Of a stretch of DNA of 23,988 bases, positions 1 through 8,090 are shown in pieces. The stretch comes from an uncultured Treponema sp. (GTDB lineage Bacteria > Spirochaetota > Spirochaetia > Treponematales > Treponemataceae): positions 1-23,988 of the forward strand of contig CALELJ010000119.1 of NCBI GenBank assembly GCA_937902445.1, given 5' to 3'. The notes beneath the pieces were generated by a model, which was not told the origin of the DNA, did not search any database, and saw only the letters and a list, made by a program, of their open reading frames with translations. Position numbers and translations under genes: made by a program. Position 1 is the stretch's first letter. Every line of letters starts with the position of its first letter.

Positions 1-308
1 AGGATGTTGTTGAAGCCGTAAAGGAATGGGGAGAACCGGAATATATCGATGACGAAATTTTCGTCGATGATGAGGAAGACGAATCTAATGGACAGATGTC
101 ACTCTTCAATGATGGTGCAGATGATCCTTTGTATGACAAGGCACTCGACATAGTAGTCCAGGCCGGCAAGGCAAGTGCCAGCTACATTCAGCGCAGACTC
201 AGCATCGGCTACAACCGTGCCGCCCGTCTTGTTGAGCTTATGGAAGAACGTGGAATTGTTGGACCTGCAAACGGATCAAAACCTCGTGAAATAATTCATA
301 TGCCATAA
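1..308 (+). CDS. ftsK: DNA translocase FtsK, C-terminal fragment (gamma domain)
   Basis: Only the last 102 residues are in the window; the reading frame is open from base 3 and stops with TAA at 306-308. An acidic linker (DDEIF..DDEEDES) is followed by a winged-helix domain with the typical FtsK/SpoIIIE gamma signature: LYDKALDIVVQAGKASASYIQRR, then IGYNRAARLVELMEERGIVG and a basic PREI ending. In the family this domain reads the polar KOPS/SRS sequences that steer the hexameric ATPase motor towards the terminus during chromosome segregation at the septum. The motor and membrane domains lie upstream of the window. A T8 run (333-340) follows the stop, but only a weak CCATA/TATGG inverted repeat precedes it, so termination there is uncertain. 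Identification from the gamma domain is secure. Confidence 0.95.
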   Translation, partial: DVVEAVKEWGEPEYIDDEIFVDDEEDESNGQMSLFNDGADDPLYDKALDIVVQAGKASASYIQRRLSIGYNRAARLVELMEERGIVGPANGSKPREIIHMP

Positions 309-338
309 ACAATGACTATGGTTTAAACAAAGTTTTTT

Positions 339-372
339 TTGCAGTTTCATAAACCTATGGTATAATTGGAGG
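339..372 (+). promoter_or_regulatory. Possible promoter and Shine-Dalgarno of the diguanylate cyclase gene
   Basis: TTGCAG (339-344), a 16-bp spacer and a perfect TATAAT (361-366) look like a sigma70 promoter. GGAGG (368-372) sits 5 nt before ATG 378 and decides that start. The two readings conflict: transcription from this -10 would begin near 373, leaving the Shine-Dalgarno outside the message. Either the TATAAT is fortuitous, or this promoter makes a near-leaderless transcript. Confidence 0.35.
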
Positions 373-377
373 TAGAT

Positions 378-1547
378 ATGGAAGAAACAAAAAATGAATC
401 AACAATGAATATTTTGACTCAGTTTCAGAATCTCCAGCAGTCTGGTATGCTTTCTTCTGTTGAGAATCTCAAAAAAGAAAACACAGACCTTATCCGTATC
501 GTCAATGACATATCTCATCTCATTTCGTTGACTGAAGTTGATTCAATGATTGACTTTCTGTGTTCGAGATTTCTTGAGTATTTTATTCCTGACAGGCTTG
601 TCTTCCTTTTTCAGCCGCCGCGAAAAAAACATATGAGACAGTATGTCTATCGCCGTCTTGAAAAAACAAATGAGAATTTCACATCCAATTGTTTTTCCCA
701 TTTTAAGGAATATTTTGATAAAATTTCCAACCATGAAGAATCCGGTGCCGTTTATTACTATGATGATATAAAAGACAATCTTCCTCCTGAAGCAATTGAC
801 GAAAGCCTTAAGGAACTTAATCCCTATATCGTTATTCCTCTCATTGCAATTGGTGGTACTTACGGTATTGTTTTCATCACCAATAAAATTACTGACTCTG
901 AATATACTGAATCCCAGATCTCATATATCTCAAGAATTTTTTCCATACTTTCAATTACAATGCAGAACGGTCTCCACTACGAATCATCAATCACTGATTC
1001 AAAGACCGGACTTTATACAAACGATTTCTTCTTTTCAAGAATTACTGAAGTAATTTCGCTTGTAAGAAGATACAACCAGACTGCTGCCGTTTTGATTCTT
1101 GACATTGATTTTTTCAAAAAGTTCAATGATACCTATGGTCATCTTGTTGGCGACAAAGTTCTGGTATCCATAGCCCAGTGCCTTAAAAAAACATTGCGTA
1201 CCGAAGATTGCATCGCACGTTTTGGTGGTGAAGAATTTTCTATCCTTTTGACCCAGTGCACACCTCAGTCAGTTTTCAGTGTAGCGGAAAGAATCCGAAA
1301 AAGCATTGAGGACATGGTTCTATATGAAAGAGACCAGCAGCTGAAAGTTACTGTTTCCATCGGCGGGGTCATCATAGACAATCATGAAAATCTGGAACCT
1401 CATTCACTTTTCAAAAAAGCTGACCAGGCTCTTTATTATTCAAAAAATCACGGAAGGAATCAAAGCACAATTTATAAGCTTGGCCTCCTCGACCTTGCAC
1501 GCATGCATAACCACGATTTTGATTTCCTTGATGGCAACGACGAATAG
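378..1547 (+). CDS. Diguanylate cyclase with N-terminal GAF-like domain (GGEEF)
   Basis: 389 residues, cytoplasmic, with no membrane segment or signal peptide. It should make cyclic di-GMP from two GTP. Residues about 35-210 form a GAF-like sensory region after a short helical stretch; the ligand is unknown. The C-terminal GGDEF domain (about 225-375) has the DIDFFKKFNDTYGH nucleotide/metal segment and the active-site loop GGEEF at 283-287. An RTED motif at 274-277, exactly five residues before GGEEF, matches the RxxD inhibitory I-site, so product feedback is expected. No EAL or HD-GYP domain follows. The ATG at 378 is chosen because GGAGG at 368-372 precedes it; a TTG at 366 in the same frame would overlap that ribosome binding site. 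The gene appears monocistronic and ends at a strong terminator. Confidence 0.92.
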   Translation: MEETKNESTMNILTQFQNLQQSGMLSSVENLKKENTDLIRIVNDISHLISLTEVDSMIDFLCSRFLEYFIPDRLVFLFQPPRKKHMRQYVYRRLEKTNENFTSNCFSHFKEYFDKISNHEESGAVYYYDDIKDNLPPEAIDESLKELNPYIVIPLIAIGGTYGIVFITNKITDSEYTESQISYISRIFSILSITMQNGLHYESSITDSKTGLYTNDFFFSRITEVISLVRRYNQTAAVLILDIDFFKKFNDTYGHLVGDKVLVSIAQCLKKTLRTEDCIARFGGEEFSILLTQCTPQSVFSVAERIRKSIEDMVLYERDQQLKVTVSIGGVIIDNHENLEPHSLFKKADQALYYSKNHGRNQSTIYKLGLLDLARMHNHDFDFLDGNDE

Positions 1548-1570
1548 ACAAATTTAATTCCCATTTATAA

Positions 1571-1604
1571 AAAAGGGGTTCTTCCTGGTGGAAGAACCCC
1601 TTTT
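1571..1604. terminator. Bidirectional rho-independent terminator
   Basis: A perfect 15-bp stem (1571-1585 with 1590-1604) and a TGGT loop. The outer stem is AAAA/TTTT, so each strand ends in a U-run. It lies between the convergent diguanylate cyclase and the 572-residue gene and can serve both. Confidence 0.9.
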
Positions 1605-1617
1605 CCATTTTATTTTA

Positions 1618-3336
1618 TCAATATCCGTCGCTCATGCTGCGGTTGATGTCTCTCTGGAAGAGTTCCGCATATGCAAGACTTCTCTTCTTAAGTTCTTCTT
1701 TAAGCGGCTGTGGGAACGGCAGATAACGCCAGAAAATCGCACGGACTTCCTTATCCAGTTTCTGTGTACCCATAGATTCTTTTGTCATCCAAAGAATATA
1801 GTCGTCAATGAAGAACTGCTTGATGTCACCCTTCATTTTGCGCTCTTCAAGATACTGATAGTAGTGACCTGTAAGCCCATCGCTCATCCAGTCAAAAGAT
1901 GCCTTTTCCTTTGCCACCTGCCATCTCAAGTCAGCGACCGCAGTAAGACATGCTGTCTTAAGGTCACGAGGATACATCGGAATACAGATTCTCCCACGGC
2001 TCGAAAGTCTGTTATACCTGTCAAAAGGTTCCCAGCAGAAACCGAAATCTCCATATGATGGAACAAGCAATGTATACGGAACAATTCTATGAGGAATGTT
2101 CTTGTGGATACGACAGAAGCACTGAGGATCGATTGATTCAATCCATGCAAGCTCGCGGATTACATTCTCACGGAACCCTGTAAACTTATCGATACAGTGG
2201 AAAAATTCTCTTGTAAACACAGGAAACTGATTTCCCTGACGACCACAAGTCATTTTTGCCATCTGCCTGATTGTGTTCATTTCTCCAAGAATTTCTTCCT
2301 TGCCGACATTTACTTCCTCAACCACTTCTGAGGATTTTGCATTAAGGCTTTCCTCAATGTTTTTTGCTTCCTTGAATTCATTAAGGTAGTTCGTAAGTTC
2401 CTTGTCGTTTTTCTGAAGCTGGCGGAAAATATTCGTAATGTCGCTGAACATTTTTCTCTGCAAATCAGTGTATGGAGCCTTATGTGGTTCCAGTCCCATA
2501 AGCGGTTCATGAGTAAACAAATCCTGGATACGGTTTATGACCTGGCTTTCAAGAGTCTGACGTTCCGCTTCCTTTGCATTCAAAAGGCTTTCCGATGTCT
2601 GGATCTTTCCAGAATTCTTGCTTTTAAGCTGCTGAATTCGCTGCTGTTCCCCTGCACCACCTTTATTGATTCCCTTTGTCGGAGCTTCATCTGTTGTGGA
2701 TGTTTTCATATGTCCCAAAGCGACAGATCTGATCCATTCATCCATATACAGAACCGGTTCATAGGTTGTATTTTTATCAATCGACTTGGCAAACATTTCC
2801 TTCTGTTCTGCAGTTGCGAGAGAAGGAAGAAGAATTCCAAAACGCATTGCCATTCTTTTGCAATCCGCAATACCAGAGCTTGCCATTTTTGGAGCAAGAG
2901 TTCTTAAAAACTCCCAGTATGCAGTAATAATCTGCTGACGATAGACAGTTTTATCTTTTTTATCCTGACAGTTAAGATATTTTACAAGAAGCTGATGAAG
3001 TCTCTGAGAACTCTGACCTTCACCTGTAAGACGCCTTTTGTAATAACTTGCATCATCATAATAGTTATTAGGCTCATCATTGAAATATTTTTCAATTGGC
3101 CTGAATTCCTTGATGTTGAGGTCCACTTCAGGAACACAACCAAGCATTTTTGGCTTGCCGCTGTTTTCCTTTTTTTCTTCCATATAGTTGTTGAAATCTT
3201 TATTATTTGATTCGCCAATAAAAGAAAACAGATTGTCTTCAGAAGGAAAAGGAGATGAAGATGATGTATCAGTACTTCCTTCATCATCAGAAAAAAGTGC
3301 TGCAATACTAGGATCAATATCATCATTAAAAGCCAT
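1618..3336 (-). CDS. Conserved-looking hypothetical protein, 572 aa, function unknown
   Basis: I do not recognise the family. The protein is large, soluble and charged, with no signal peptide or membrane span. Residues 1-50 are acidic and Ser-rich (DDEGSTDTSSSS). A segment around 85-200 (YYKRRLTGEGQSSQRLHQLLVKYLN..) looks helical. Residues about 205-370 are rich in K, E and Q and probably include coiled coil. The C-terminal about 190 residues look globular and rich in Cys, Trp and Tyr (IDPQCFCRIHKNIPHR, GDFGFCWEPFDRYNR, FWRYLPFPQPLKEEL). The ATG at 3336 is supported by a GAGGAG ribosome binding site 8 nt upstream and a good promoter at 3371-3400. It is a single-gene unit ending at the shared terminator. 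Length, promoter and codon use make it clearly a real gene. A spirochaete-restricted family is my guess only. Confidence 0.85.
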   Translation of the reverse strand: MAFNDDIDPSIAALFSDDEGSTDTSSSSPFPSEDNLFSFIGESNNKDFNNYMEEKKENSGKPKMLGCVPEVDLNIKEFRPIEKYFNDEPNNYYDDASYYKRRLTGEGQSSQRLHQLLVKYLNCQDKKDKTVYRQQIITAYWEFLRTLAPKMASSGIADCKRMAMRFGILLPSLATAEQKEMFAKSIDKNTTYEPVLYMDEWIRSVALGHMKTSTTDEAPTKGINKGGAGEQQRIQQLKSKNSGKIQTSESLLNAKEAERQTLESQVINRIQDLFTHEPLMGLEPHKAPYTDLQRKMFSDITNIFRQLQKNDKELTNYLNEFKEAKNIEESLNAKSSEVVEEVNVGKEEILGEMNTIRQMAKMTCGRQGNQFPVFTREFFHCIDKFTGFRENVIRELAWIESIDPQCFCRIHKNIPHRIVPYTLLVPSYGDFGFCWEPFDRYNRLSSRGRICIPMYPRDLKTACLTAVADLRWQVAKEKASFDWMSDGLTGHYYQYLEERKMKGDIKQFFIDDYILWMTKESMGTQKLDKEVRAIFWRYLPFPQPLKEELKKRSLAYAELFQRDINRSMSDGY

Positions 3337-3370
3337 TATAGTCTCCTCGAGGAAAATATATTCGTTAATA

Positions 3371-3400
3371 ATTATATCATGGCATTTAAAAAGTTGTAAA
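3371..3400 (-). promoter_or_regulatory. Sigma70-type promoter of the 572-aa gene
   Basis: Read on the minus strand: TTTACA (3400-3395), an 18-bp spacer, then TATAAT (3376-3371) preceded by TG one base upstream (extended -10, TGATATAAT). Transcription would start near 3364, giving a leader of about 28 nt that contains the GAGGAG ribosome binding site. This is the best-matching promoter in the window. Confidence 0.75.
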
Positions 3401-3416
3401 GAAAACTTCTATGGAG

Positions 3417-4454
3417 CTAATTTTTTGAGGATCCGTTTTTTGAAATGTCGATGACAGAATTTCTTATTATGAAATCAGCCGGAACTCTTACACATTCGTT
3501 TACCGGAATTCCAACAAGTCGGTTCATCAATATTTCAGCAGATAATTCACCAATCAGCGTGCGGTTCTGTCTGAAGGTCGTCAAAGCCGGACTGAAAAAT
3601 TCGGAAGCCTGCTCGTCATCAAAACCAATTACCGATATGTCTTCAGGCATTCTTAATCCTATTGATGAAAGATATTCCATTGCACCAAAAGCCATATTGT
3701 CGTTTGCCACAAACAGCGCCGTAAGGTCAGGATGTCTTTTGTGCAGGTTTCTCATTCCTTCATAGCCAACTTTTCTGGTCCAGAAATTGCAGTATTCTAT
3801 TTTGCTGTCATCATAGTCAATGCCATTTTCAACAAGGGCCTGCTTGAAGCCGTCGAGTCTTTCTTTTGCAGCCAGATTGAAGTTCGTGAAGGATCCTGAA
3901 ATGTATCCTATTTTTCTATGCCCGTTCTTGATCAGGAATTTTCCTGCCTCATATCCTGCCTCATAATTTGCAGTCAATACAGACGGAACTCCAGGAATCA
4001 GGAAGTTTGTCGAAACACAAGGTATGTCAGAACCCGCAAGCTCAATTATCTCATCATCAAATTTCAGTGGATTGATTATGATTACAGCATCAACATTTCT
4101 ATGGTAACAATGTTCAAGGTAAGATCTCCTTTTTGCCAGAAGAGATCTTGAAAGAAAAATCAGATCATAACCTGAATTTTCCATTTCCGTCCTGAACTTG
4201 TTCATGATGCCGCCAAAAAGAGGATGCTCAAACCCACGCTGCATATCCACATCTTCAAAAATCATCCCAATCATGTAGGATTTTTTTGTCGTGAGAGAAC
4301 GTGCAGCCATGTTAGGTTTGTAGCCAAGAGCTTCAGCCTGTTTGAGAATTTTTTCTCTTGTCTTTTCGCTCAAGCCGCCGGTTCCATTGAGAGCCTTTGA
4401 AATTGTAGGCGCTGAATAACCGGTCGCTTTGGCTATATCATAAATTGTTACCAT
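3417..4454 (-). CDS. LacI-family transcriptional regulator
   Basis: 345 residues, normal length for the family. Residues 3-22 (TIYDIAKATGYSAPTISKAL) are the LacI helix-turn-helix, and PNMAARSLTTKKSYMIG (about 47-63) is the hinge that inserts in the operator minor groove. The rest is a periplasmic-binding-protein-like effector domain (IGFDDEQASEFFSPALTTFRQN near 270-290). It probably represses the adjacent sugar locus until an oligosaccharide or its product binds. It begins only 18 nt after the GH43 stop and should be co-transcribed with GH43. No clear Shine-Dalgarno precedes the ATG, so translation may depend on coupling. Candidate operators are the two AACCGGTT palindromes upstream of the solute-binding-protein gene. 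The effector cannot be read from sequence. Confidence 0.92.
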   Translation of the reverse strand: MVTIYDIAKATGYSAPTISKALNGTGGLSEKTREKILKQAEALGYKPNMAARSLTTKKSYMIGMIFEDVDMQRGFEHPLFGGIMNKFRTEMENSGYDLIFLSRSLLAKRRSYLEHCYHRNVDAVIIINPLKFDDEIIELAGSDIPCVSTNFLIPGVPSVLTANYEAGYEAGKFLIKNGHRKIGYISGSFTNFNLAAKERLDGFKQALVENGIDYDDSKIEYCNFWTRKVGYEGMRNLHKRHPDLTALFVANDNMAFGAMEYLSSIGLRMPEDISVIGFDDEQASEFFSPALTTFRQNRTLIGELSAEILMNRLVGIPVNECVRVPADFIIRNSVIDISKNGSSKN

Positions 4455-4472
4455 AAATAAATCGCGAAAGGT

Positions 4473-6074
4473 TTATTTCCTTTTGTAGATGAAGTATTCA
4501 AAGTCAGCATAGTTTTCATACTGAACCATGTCGGCACAGTACATGCCAACGAATGCTCCTGTGAATCCCTGTCCACCGTACTCGTCTGAAAGTTTTGTCG
4601 CATCAAGCAATGGTCTCATCTGACGGAAGTTGACACCATCCTGTGACCACCAGAAGAATCCTTTCTTTCCATCTACTTTGAGCTTGATCCATACCGGCTT
4701 GTTTTCTTCAACAGGAATCTCAACCTCACGGATGAATCCTTCCGGCATGATTGTCATTACATTGATGACCTTTCCAAGTTTTTCATCATGAGTTACAACA
4801 CAAAGATACTGTGTTTGTTCGTCATAACGGTAAACCATTCCTGCAAAATGCTGGAAATTTGTTGGATCGAATTCAAGTTTTGTTTCTGCTTCAAAGGCAA
4901 AGTCTGTCTGACGGCGTGCAACAAGTCCCTGTTCAAATGTAGAAACTGGAGACTGTCCACCATGGATTCTAAGCCAGCCCGGTCTTTCCTTTGTGCTGAA
5001 CCTGTCTTCCGTCATAGGAATGCGGAGAGTCTTGAAGTCAAGTTTCCAGTCATCGTTGTTGAAGGTATATTTCTCTGCAGGATGAACTGCTCCATGGCCT
5101 GGAAGAATTTCCCCATCTCCTTCAACTTCAATATATTCCGGCGGGAAATTCTGAAGAGATCCGTCAGGCTGTGTTACATATGGCCATCCGTCCTTCCATG
5201 TAAGTTCTGCTATACCTGTTTCGCGGCCAAGGATACAGCGTTCTGTTCCTTCAACCGGACGTCCACAAAGGTATACAAGATAGTCCTTCTTTCCATCAGG
5301 GCTCTTGCACATAGCTCCATGACCTGCACGCTGCAACCAGATTTCATCATGTCCATAAGAAGAAATCAAAGGATTAGCCGGATGTACTTCATAAGGACCA
5401 GTTATGCTCTTTGATCTTCCACAGCTGATTGCGTGCTCGTAGCATGTTCCGCCTTCAGCAGCAAAGATGTAGTAGTAACCGTCTCTTTTATAAAGGTGAG
5501 GACCTTCTACAAGGCCGATGTCTGTTCCTCGGAAAATCTTATGAACTGTACCAACGAGTTTTTTCTGTTTAGCATCATATTCCTGCATAAGGATTCCCGA
5601 GAACTGGCGTGGGCCAAGCTGCCTGTAATCCCATTCCATGTTGATGTACCAGTGCTTTCCGTCATCATCATGGAACATTGATGCATCAAATCCGCTTGCA
5701 TTCATAAATACAGGGTCTGACCATGGTCCCTCAATTGAAGGTGCAGTTGTAAGATAATTTGGACAGTCCTTCCATGGACCGTCATTCCAGCTGCGTACAT
5801 TTGTATAAATTAAATAGAATAATTTTTCGCTTTCACAATAAGTAAGACAAGGGGCCCAGATACCACAGGATGCCTTGTTTCCTGCCATGTCCAGAAGAGT
5901 TTTTGTAGACAATGGAGATGGAACCGGAGTCCATGTTTTCATATCCTTTGAACGATGAAGTTCAACTCCAGGAAACCATTCAAATGTTGAATTTGCAATG
6001 AAACACTCACCGTTAGCATTTACGATGGAAGGATCAGCATGAAAACCAGAAAGAATAGGATTAAAGACTTTCAT
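4473..6074 (-). CDS. Glycoside hydrolase family 43, beta-xylosidase-like
   Basis: 533 residues with no signal peptide, so it acts in the cytoplasm on imported oligosaccharides. The N-terminal five-bladed propeller carries the GH43 catalytic triad: D14 (GFHADPSI, base), D130 (GFDASMF, pKa modulator) and E190 (GLVEGPHLY, acid). These positions match well-studied family beta-xylosidases. The NSTFEWFPGVELHRSKDMKTW segment is typical of beta-xylosidase/alpha-arabinofuranosidase members. From about residue 335 a C-terminal beta-sandwich (GH43_C2 type) follows, as expected for enzymes of this length. GGAG lies 9 nt before the ATG. An upstream terminator (6140-6177) separates it from the permeases, so it depends on readthrough or a promoter at about 6080-6140. 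Xylosidase is more likely than arabinofuranosidase, but sequence alone does not settle this. Confidence 0.93.
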   Translation of the reverse strand: MKVFNPILSGFHADPSIVNANGECFIANSTFEWFPGVELHRSKDMKTWTPVPSPLSTKTLLDMAGNKASCGIWAPCLTYCESEKLFYLIYTNVRSWNDGPWKDCPNYLTTAPSIEGPWSDPVFMNASGFDASMFHDDDGKHWYINMEWDYRQLGPRQFSGILMQEYDAKQKKLVGTVHKIFRGTDIGLVEGPHLYKRDGYYYIFAAEGGTCYEHAISCGRSKSITGPYEVHPANPLISSYGHDEIWLQRAGHGAMCKSPDGKKDYLVYLCGRPVEGTERCILGRETGIAELTWKDGWPYVTQPDGSLQNFPPEYIEVEGDGEILPGHGAVHPAEKYTFNNDDWKLDFKTLRIPMTEDRFSTKERPGWLRIHGGQSPVSTFEQGLVARRQTDFAFEAETKLEFDPTNFQHFAGMVYRYDEQTQYLCVVTHDEKLGKVINVMTIMPEGFIREVEIPVEENKPVWIKLKVDGKKGFFWWSQDGVNFRQMRPLLDATKLSDEYGGQGFTGAFVGMYCADMVQYENYADFEYFIYKRK

Positions 6075-6139
6075 ATATTTACTCCAAAAGAAAAATGTGT
6101 AATTTAAATAAAATTTTTTACATGAAATATTAAATGGTT

Positions 6140-6177
6140 AAAAAAAAAACAGGGTTCCCGAACAAACGGGAACCCTG
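6140..6177 (-). terminator. Rho-independent terminator after the permease genes
   Basis: Perfect 11-bp stem CAGGGTTCCCG (6150-6160) with CGGGAACCCTG (6167-6177). On the minus strand it is followed at once by a run of nine or ten U (6149-6140). It lies between the MalG-like permease and GH43 and should lower GH43-lacI expression relative to the transporter. Confidence 0.88.
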
Positions 6178-6191
6178 GAAATCGTACAAGA

Positions 6192-7034
6192 CTATTCCTT
6201 TACAGAACCCATTGTAATTCCGGAAATGATGTATCTAGACATGAATGCATAGAATACAAGGATTGGAATAAGGGATACTGCAACACCAAGGTAGATTGAA
6301 CCGTATTCTGTACGGTAAATATCACCACGAAGTGTCTGAACAAGCATAGGAAGTGTATATTTCTTCTGGTCTGAAAGGAGAACGAATGGAGTCATGAAGT
6401 TGTTCCATGAACCAACAAAAGAGAAGATACACTGTGCTGCAAGAGCAGGAATCATGATTGGAAGAATAACAACGTTGAAGATCATGAATTCACCGGCACC
6501 GTCGATACGACCAGCATCGATAAGCTCGAATGAAAGGATTGATTCCATATACTGCTTGATGAACAAAACAGTACCTGCGGAAGCAATACAAGGTACGATC
6601 AAAGGAATGAAGCTGTCTGTAAGGTGCAGTTTTGCCATGAACTGGTAGAAACCAATGAATGACAATGTTCCTGGAATCATGATAACAATAAGGATGAATG
6701 CCCAAAGGAGATTGCGTCCCTTAAACTTGAAAACATGAATACCATATGCTGTAAGTGTTGAGAAGTAAACACCAAGCACAGTTGAAAGAATAGCGATTGT
6801 GGCACTGTTACCAAAACCCTGCCAGATCTTGAAGTTACGGCTGGTAAGGTTGTGCCAGTTGTTCATTGTGTTTCCACCAGGAAGGAACGAAAGTCCTTCG
6901 TTGATCTGTGCATTTGAACGTGTCGCATTGATAAGCATCAAGTAGATAGGCACAACTGCAATAAGTGCAAAGAGAGCCATAAGTACATAGATGATCGATC
7001 TTTTAAATGTTAATGTCGCTTTATCACTTTTCAT
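6192..7034 (-). CDS. Carbohydrate ABC transporter permease, MalG type
   Basis: 280 residues with six predicted membrane helices, the first at about 13-33 after a short basic start. The EAA-type loop that contacts the ATPase is recognisable (ELIDAGRIDGAGEFMIFNVVILPIMIPAL, about 165-195). It belongs to the CUT1 family of oligosaccharide importers and forms a heterodimer with the MalF-like permease encoded directly upstream. GGAGG lies 7 nt before the ATG, inside the last codons of the upstream gene, and the two genes are 2 nt apart, so translation is coupled. The C-terminus (YIISGITMGSVKE) is the standard family ending. No ATPase gene follows; a strong terminator does. Confidence 0.94.
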   Translation of the reverse strand: MKSDKATLTFKRSIIYVLMALFALIAVVPIYLMLINATRSNAQINEGLSFLPGGNTMNNWHNLTSRNFKIWQGFGNSATIAILSTVLGVYFSTLTAYGIHVFKFKGRNLLWAFILIVIMIPGTLSFIGFYQFMAKLHLTDSFIPLIVPCIASAGTVLFIKQYMESILSFELIDAGRIDGAGEFMIFNVVILPIMIPALAAQCIFSFVGSWNNFMTPFVLLSDQKKYTLPMLVQTLRGDIYRTEYGSIYLGVAVSLIPILVFYAFMSRYIISGITMGSVKE

Positions 7035-7036
7035 TA

Positions 7037-7996
7037 TTATGCCTCCGAATGCTTCTTAGGCTGACGCTCTTTAACGAGCCAGTTAATGCCATTAGCAAGA
7101 ATAATTGTAATAATAAATACGCCGATAGCGATTGCTGCTGCGTATGCATAGTCAGACTTACCCTGGAATCCCATGTTGTACAGGTAAACTGCCATAGTAC
7201 GGATCTTGTAGTCAGGACCACCGCGCATATCTGTAAGAAGGAATGGAATTTCAAACAGCTGCATACCACCAATCATTGATGTTACAAGAATGTAGAACAT
7301 CATTGGGCGGAGCAATGGAAGTGTAACATACAAAGTCTGCTGTCTCTGGTTTGCACCGTCAACGATTGCAGCTTCATAAAGTGAAGGAGAGATACTTGTG
7401 ATACCAGCCATAAGCATGATCAAAGTATGTCCACACCACATCCACCACTGGATGAATGAAACGATAAGTCTTGATGCATTAGGCATACGGAAGAAATTAA
7501 AGCCCTGCTTTACTGTTTCTCCATCGATTGTACCTTCTGCCCATATATTAAGGGTACCAGTAAGGAACTGGTTTACAGGTCCGATTGGATATGCAAACAA
7601 ACTGCGGAACAAAATAGCAATAGATGCTGTTGTAAGCAAGTTAGGCATATAGAATACGGCTCTGAACACGCCTTTACATTTCAAATTCAAACGCAAATCT
7701 GTAAACCAGATTGCGAAAATAAGGGCAATACCAAGCTGTGGAGCAAAGTTTGCACCCCACATGATAAATGTATTTCTTACAGCACCCCAGAAGAACTTGT
7801 CTGTTACAAGTCTCTGGAAATTTGCAAGCCCTACAAATCCCATGTCTGTCTTAAAACCTTTTACATCACTGAAACCAAGCAAAAGTGTATAAATAACCGG
7901 CCAAAGCTGGAAAGCCGCATACACAAGAATAAAAGGCAAAACAAAGAAATAACCAGCTCTGTTTACTCTTGTTTCTATTCCGGATTTTTTCTTCAT
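7037..7996 (-). CDS. Carbohydrate ABC transporter permease, MalF type
   Basis: 319 residues with six membrane helices in the usual CUT1 pattern: basic N-terminus, first helix about 16-40 (YFFVLPFILVYAAFQLWPV), then a periplasmic segment with GLANFQRLV. The EAA loop is at about residue 208 (SLYEAAIVDGANQRQQTLYVTLPLLRPM). With the MalG-type partner it forms the membrane channel for an oligosaccharide. The start is set at ATG 7996 because GAGGTG lies 5-6 nt before it; the in-frame TTG at 7999 is too close to that ribosome binding site. It is separated from the upstream binding-protein gene by 94 nt containing a stable stem-loop. Confidence 0.94.
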   Translation of the reverse strand: MKKKSGIETRVNRAGYFFVLPFILVYAAFQLWPVIYTLLLGFSDVKGFKTDMGFVGLANFQRLVTDKFFWGAVRNTFIMWGANFAPQLGIALIFAIWFTDLRLNLKCKGVFRAVFYMPNLLTTASIAILFRSLFAYPIGPVNQFLTGTLNIWAEGTIDGETVKQGFNFFRMPNASRLIVSFIQWWMWCGHTLIMLMAGITSISPSLYEAAIVDGANQRQQTLYVTLPLLRPMMFYILVTSMIGGMQLFEIPFLLTDMRGGPDYKIRTMAVYLYNMGFQGKSDYAYAAAIAIGVFIITIILANGINWLVKERQPKKHSEA

Positions 7997-8047
7997 CAAA
8001 GCACCTCACAAATTCCGGCAGAAACCGGATAAAAAAATAGCCCAATA

Positions 8048-8065
8048 TAGCCGCCGAAGCGGCTA
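8048..8065 (-). promoter_or_regulatory. Intercistronic UUCG-loop hairpin (attenuator or mRNA stabiliser)
   Basis: On the minus strand TAGCCGC-TTCG-GCGGCTA forms a 7-bp stem closed by a UUCG tetraloop, followed 10 nt later by a run of seven U (8038-8032). It lies between the solute-binding-protein and permease genes. Elements in this position usually protect the upstream message or partly terminate transcription so that binding protein is made in excess. Confidence 0.65.
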
Positions 8066-8090
8066 CATCAGGCATTATGAACTAAGTAAA

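Noticed and set aside
366..377. TTG start at 366 for the diguanylate cyclase
   Set aside because: It overlaps the GGAGG ribosome binding site that serves ATG 378.
1588..2058. 156-residue plus-strand frame over the end of the 572-residue gene
   Set aside because: It starts inside the bidirectional terminator, is antisense to a long gene with good signals, and resembles no protein family.
2752..2759. Third AACCGGTT copy
   Set aside because: It lies inside the coding sequence of the 572-residue protein, far from any promoter; one isolated chance copy is plausible.
4788..5414. 208-residue open frame antisense to GH43
   Set aside because: Cys/Phe/Arg-rich composition with no recognisable domain, lies entirely within the clearly coding GH43 gene on the opposite strand, and has no ribosome binding site.
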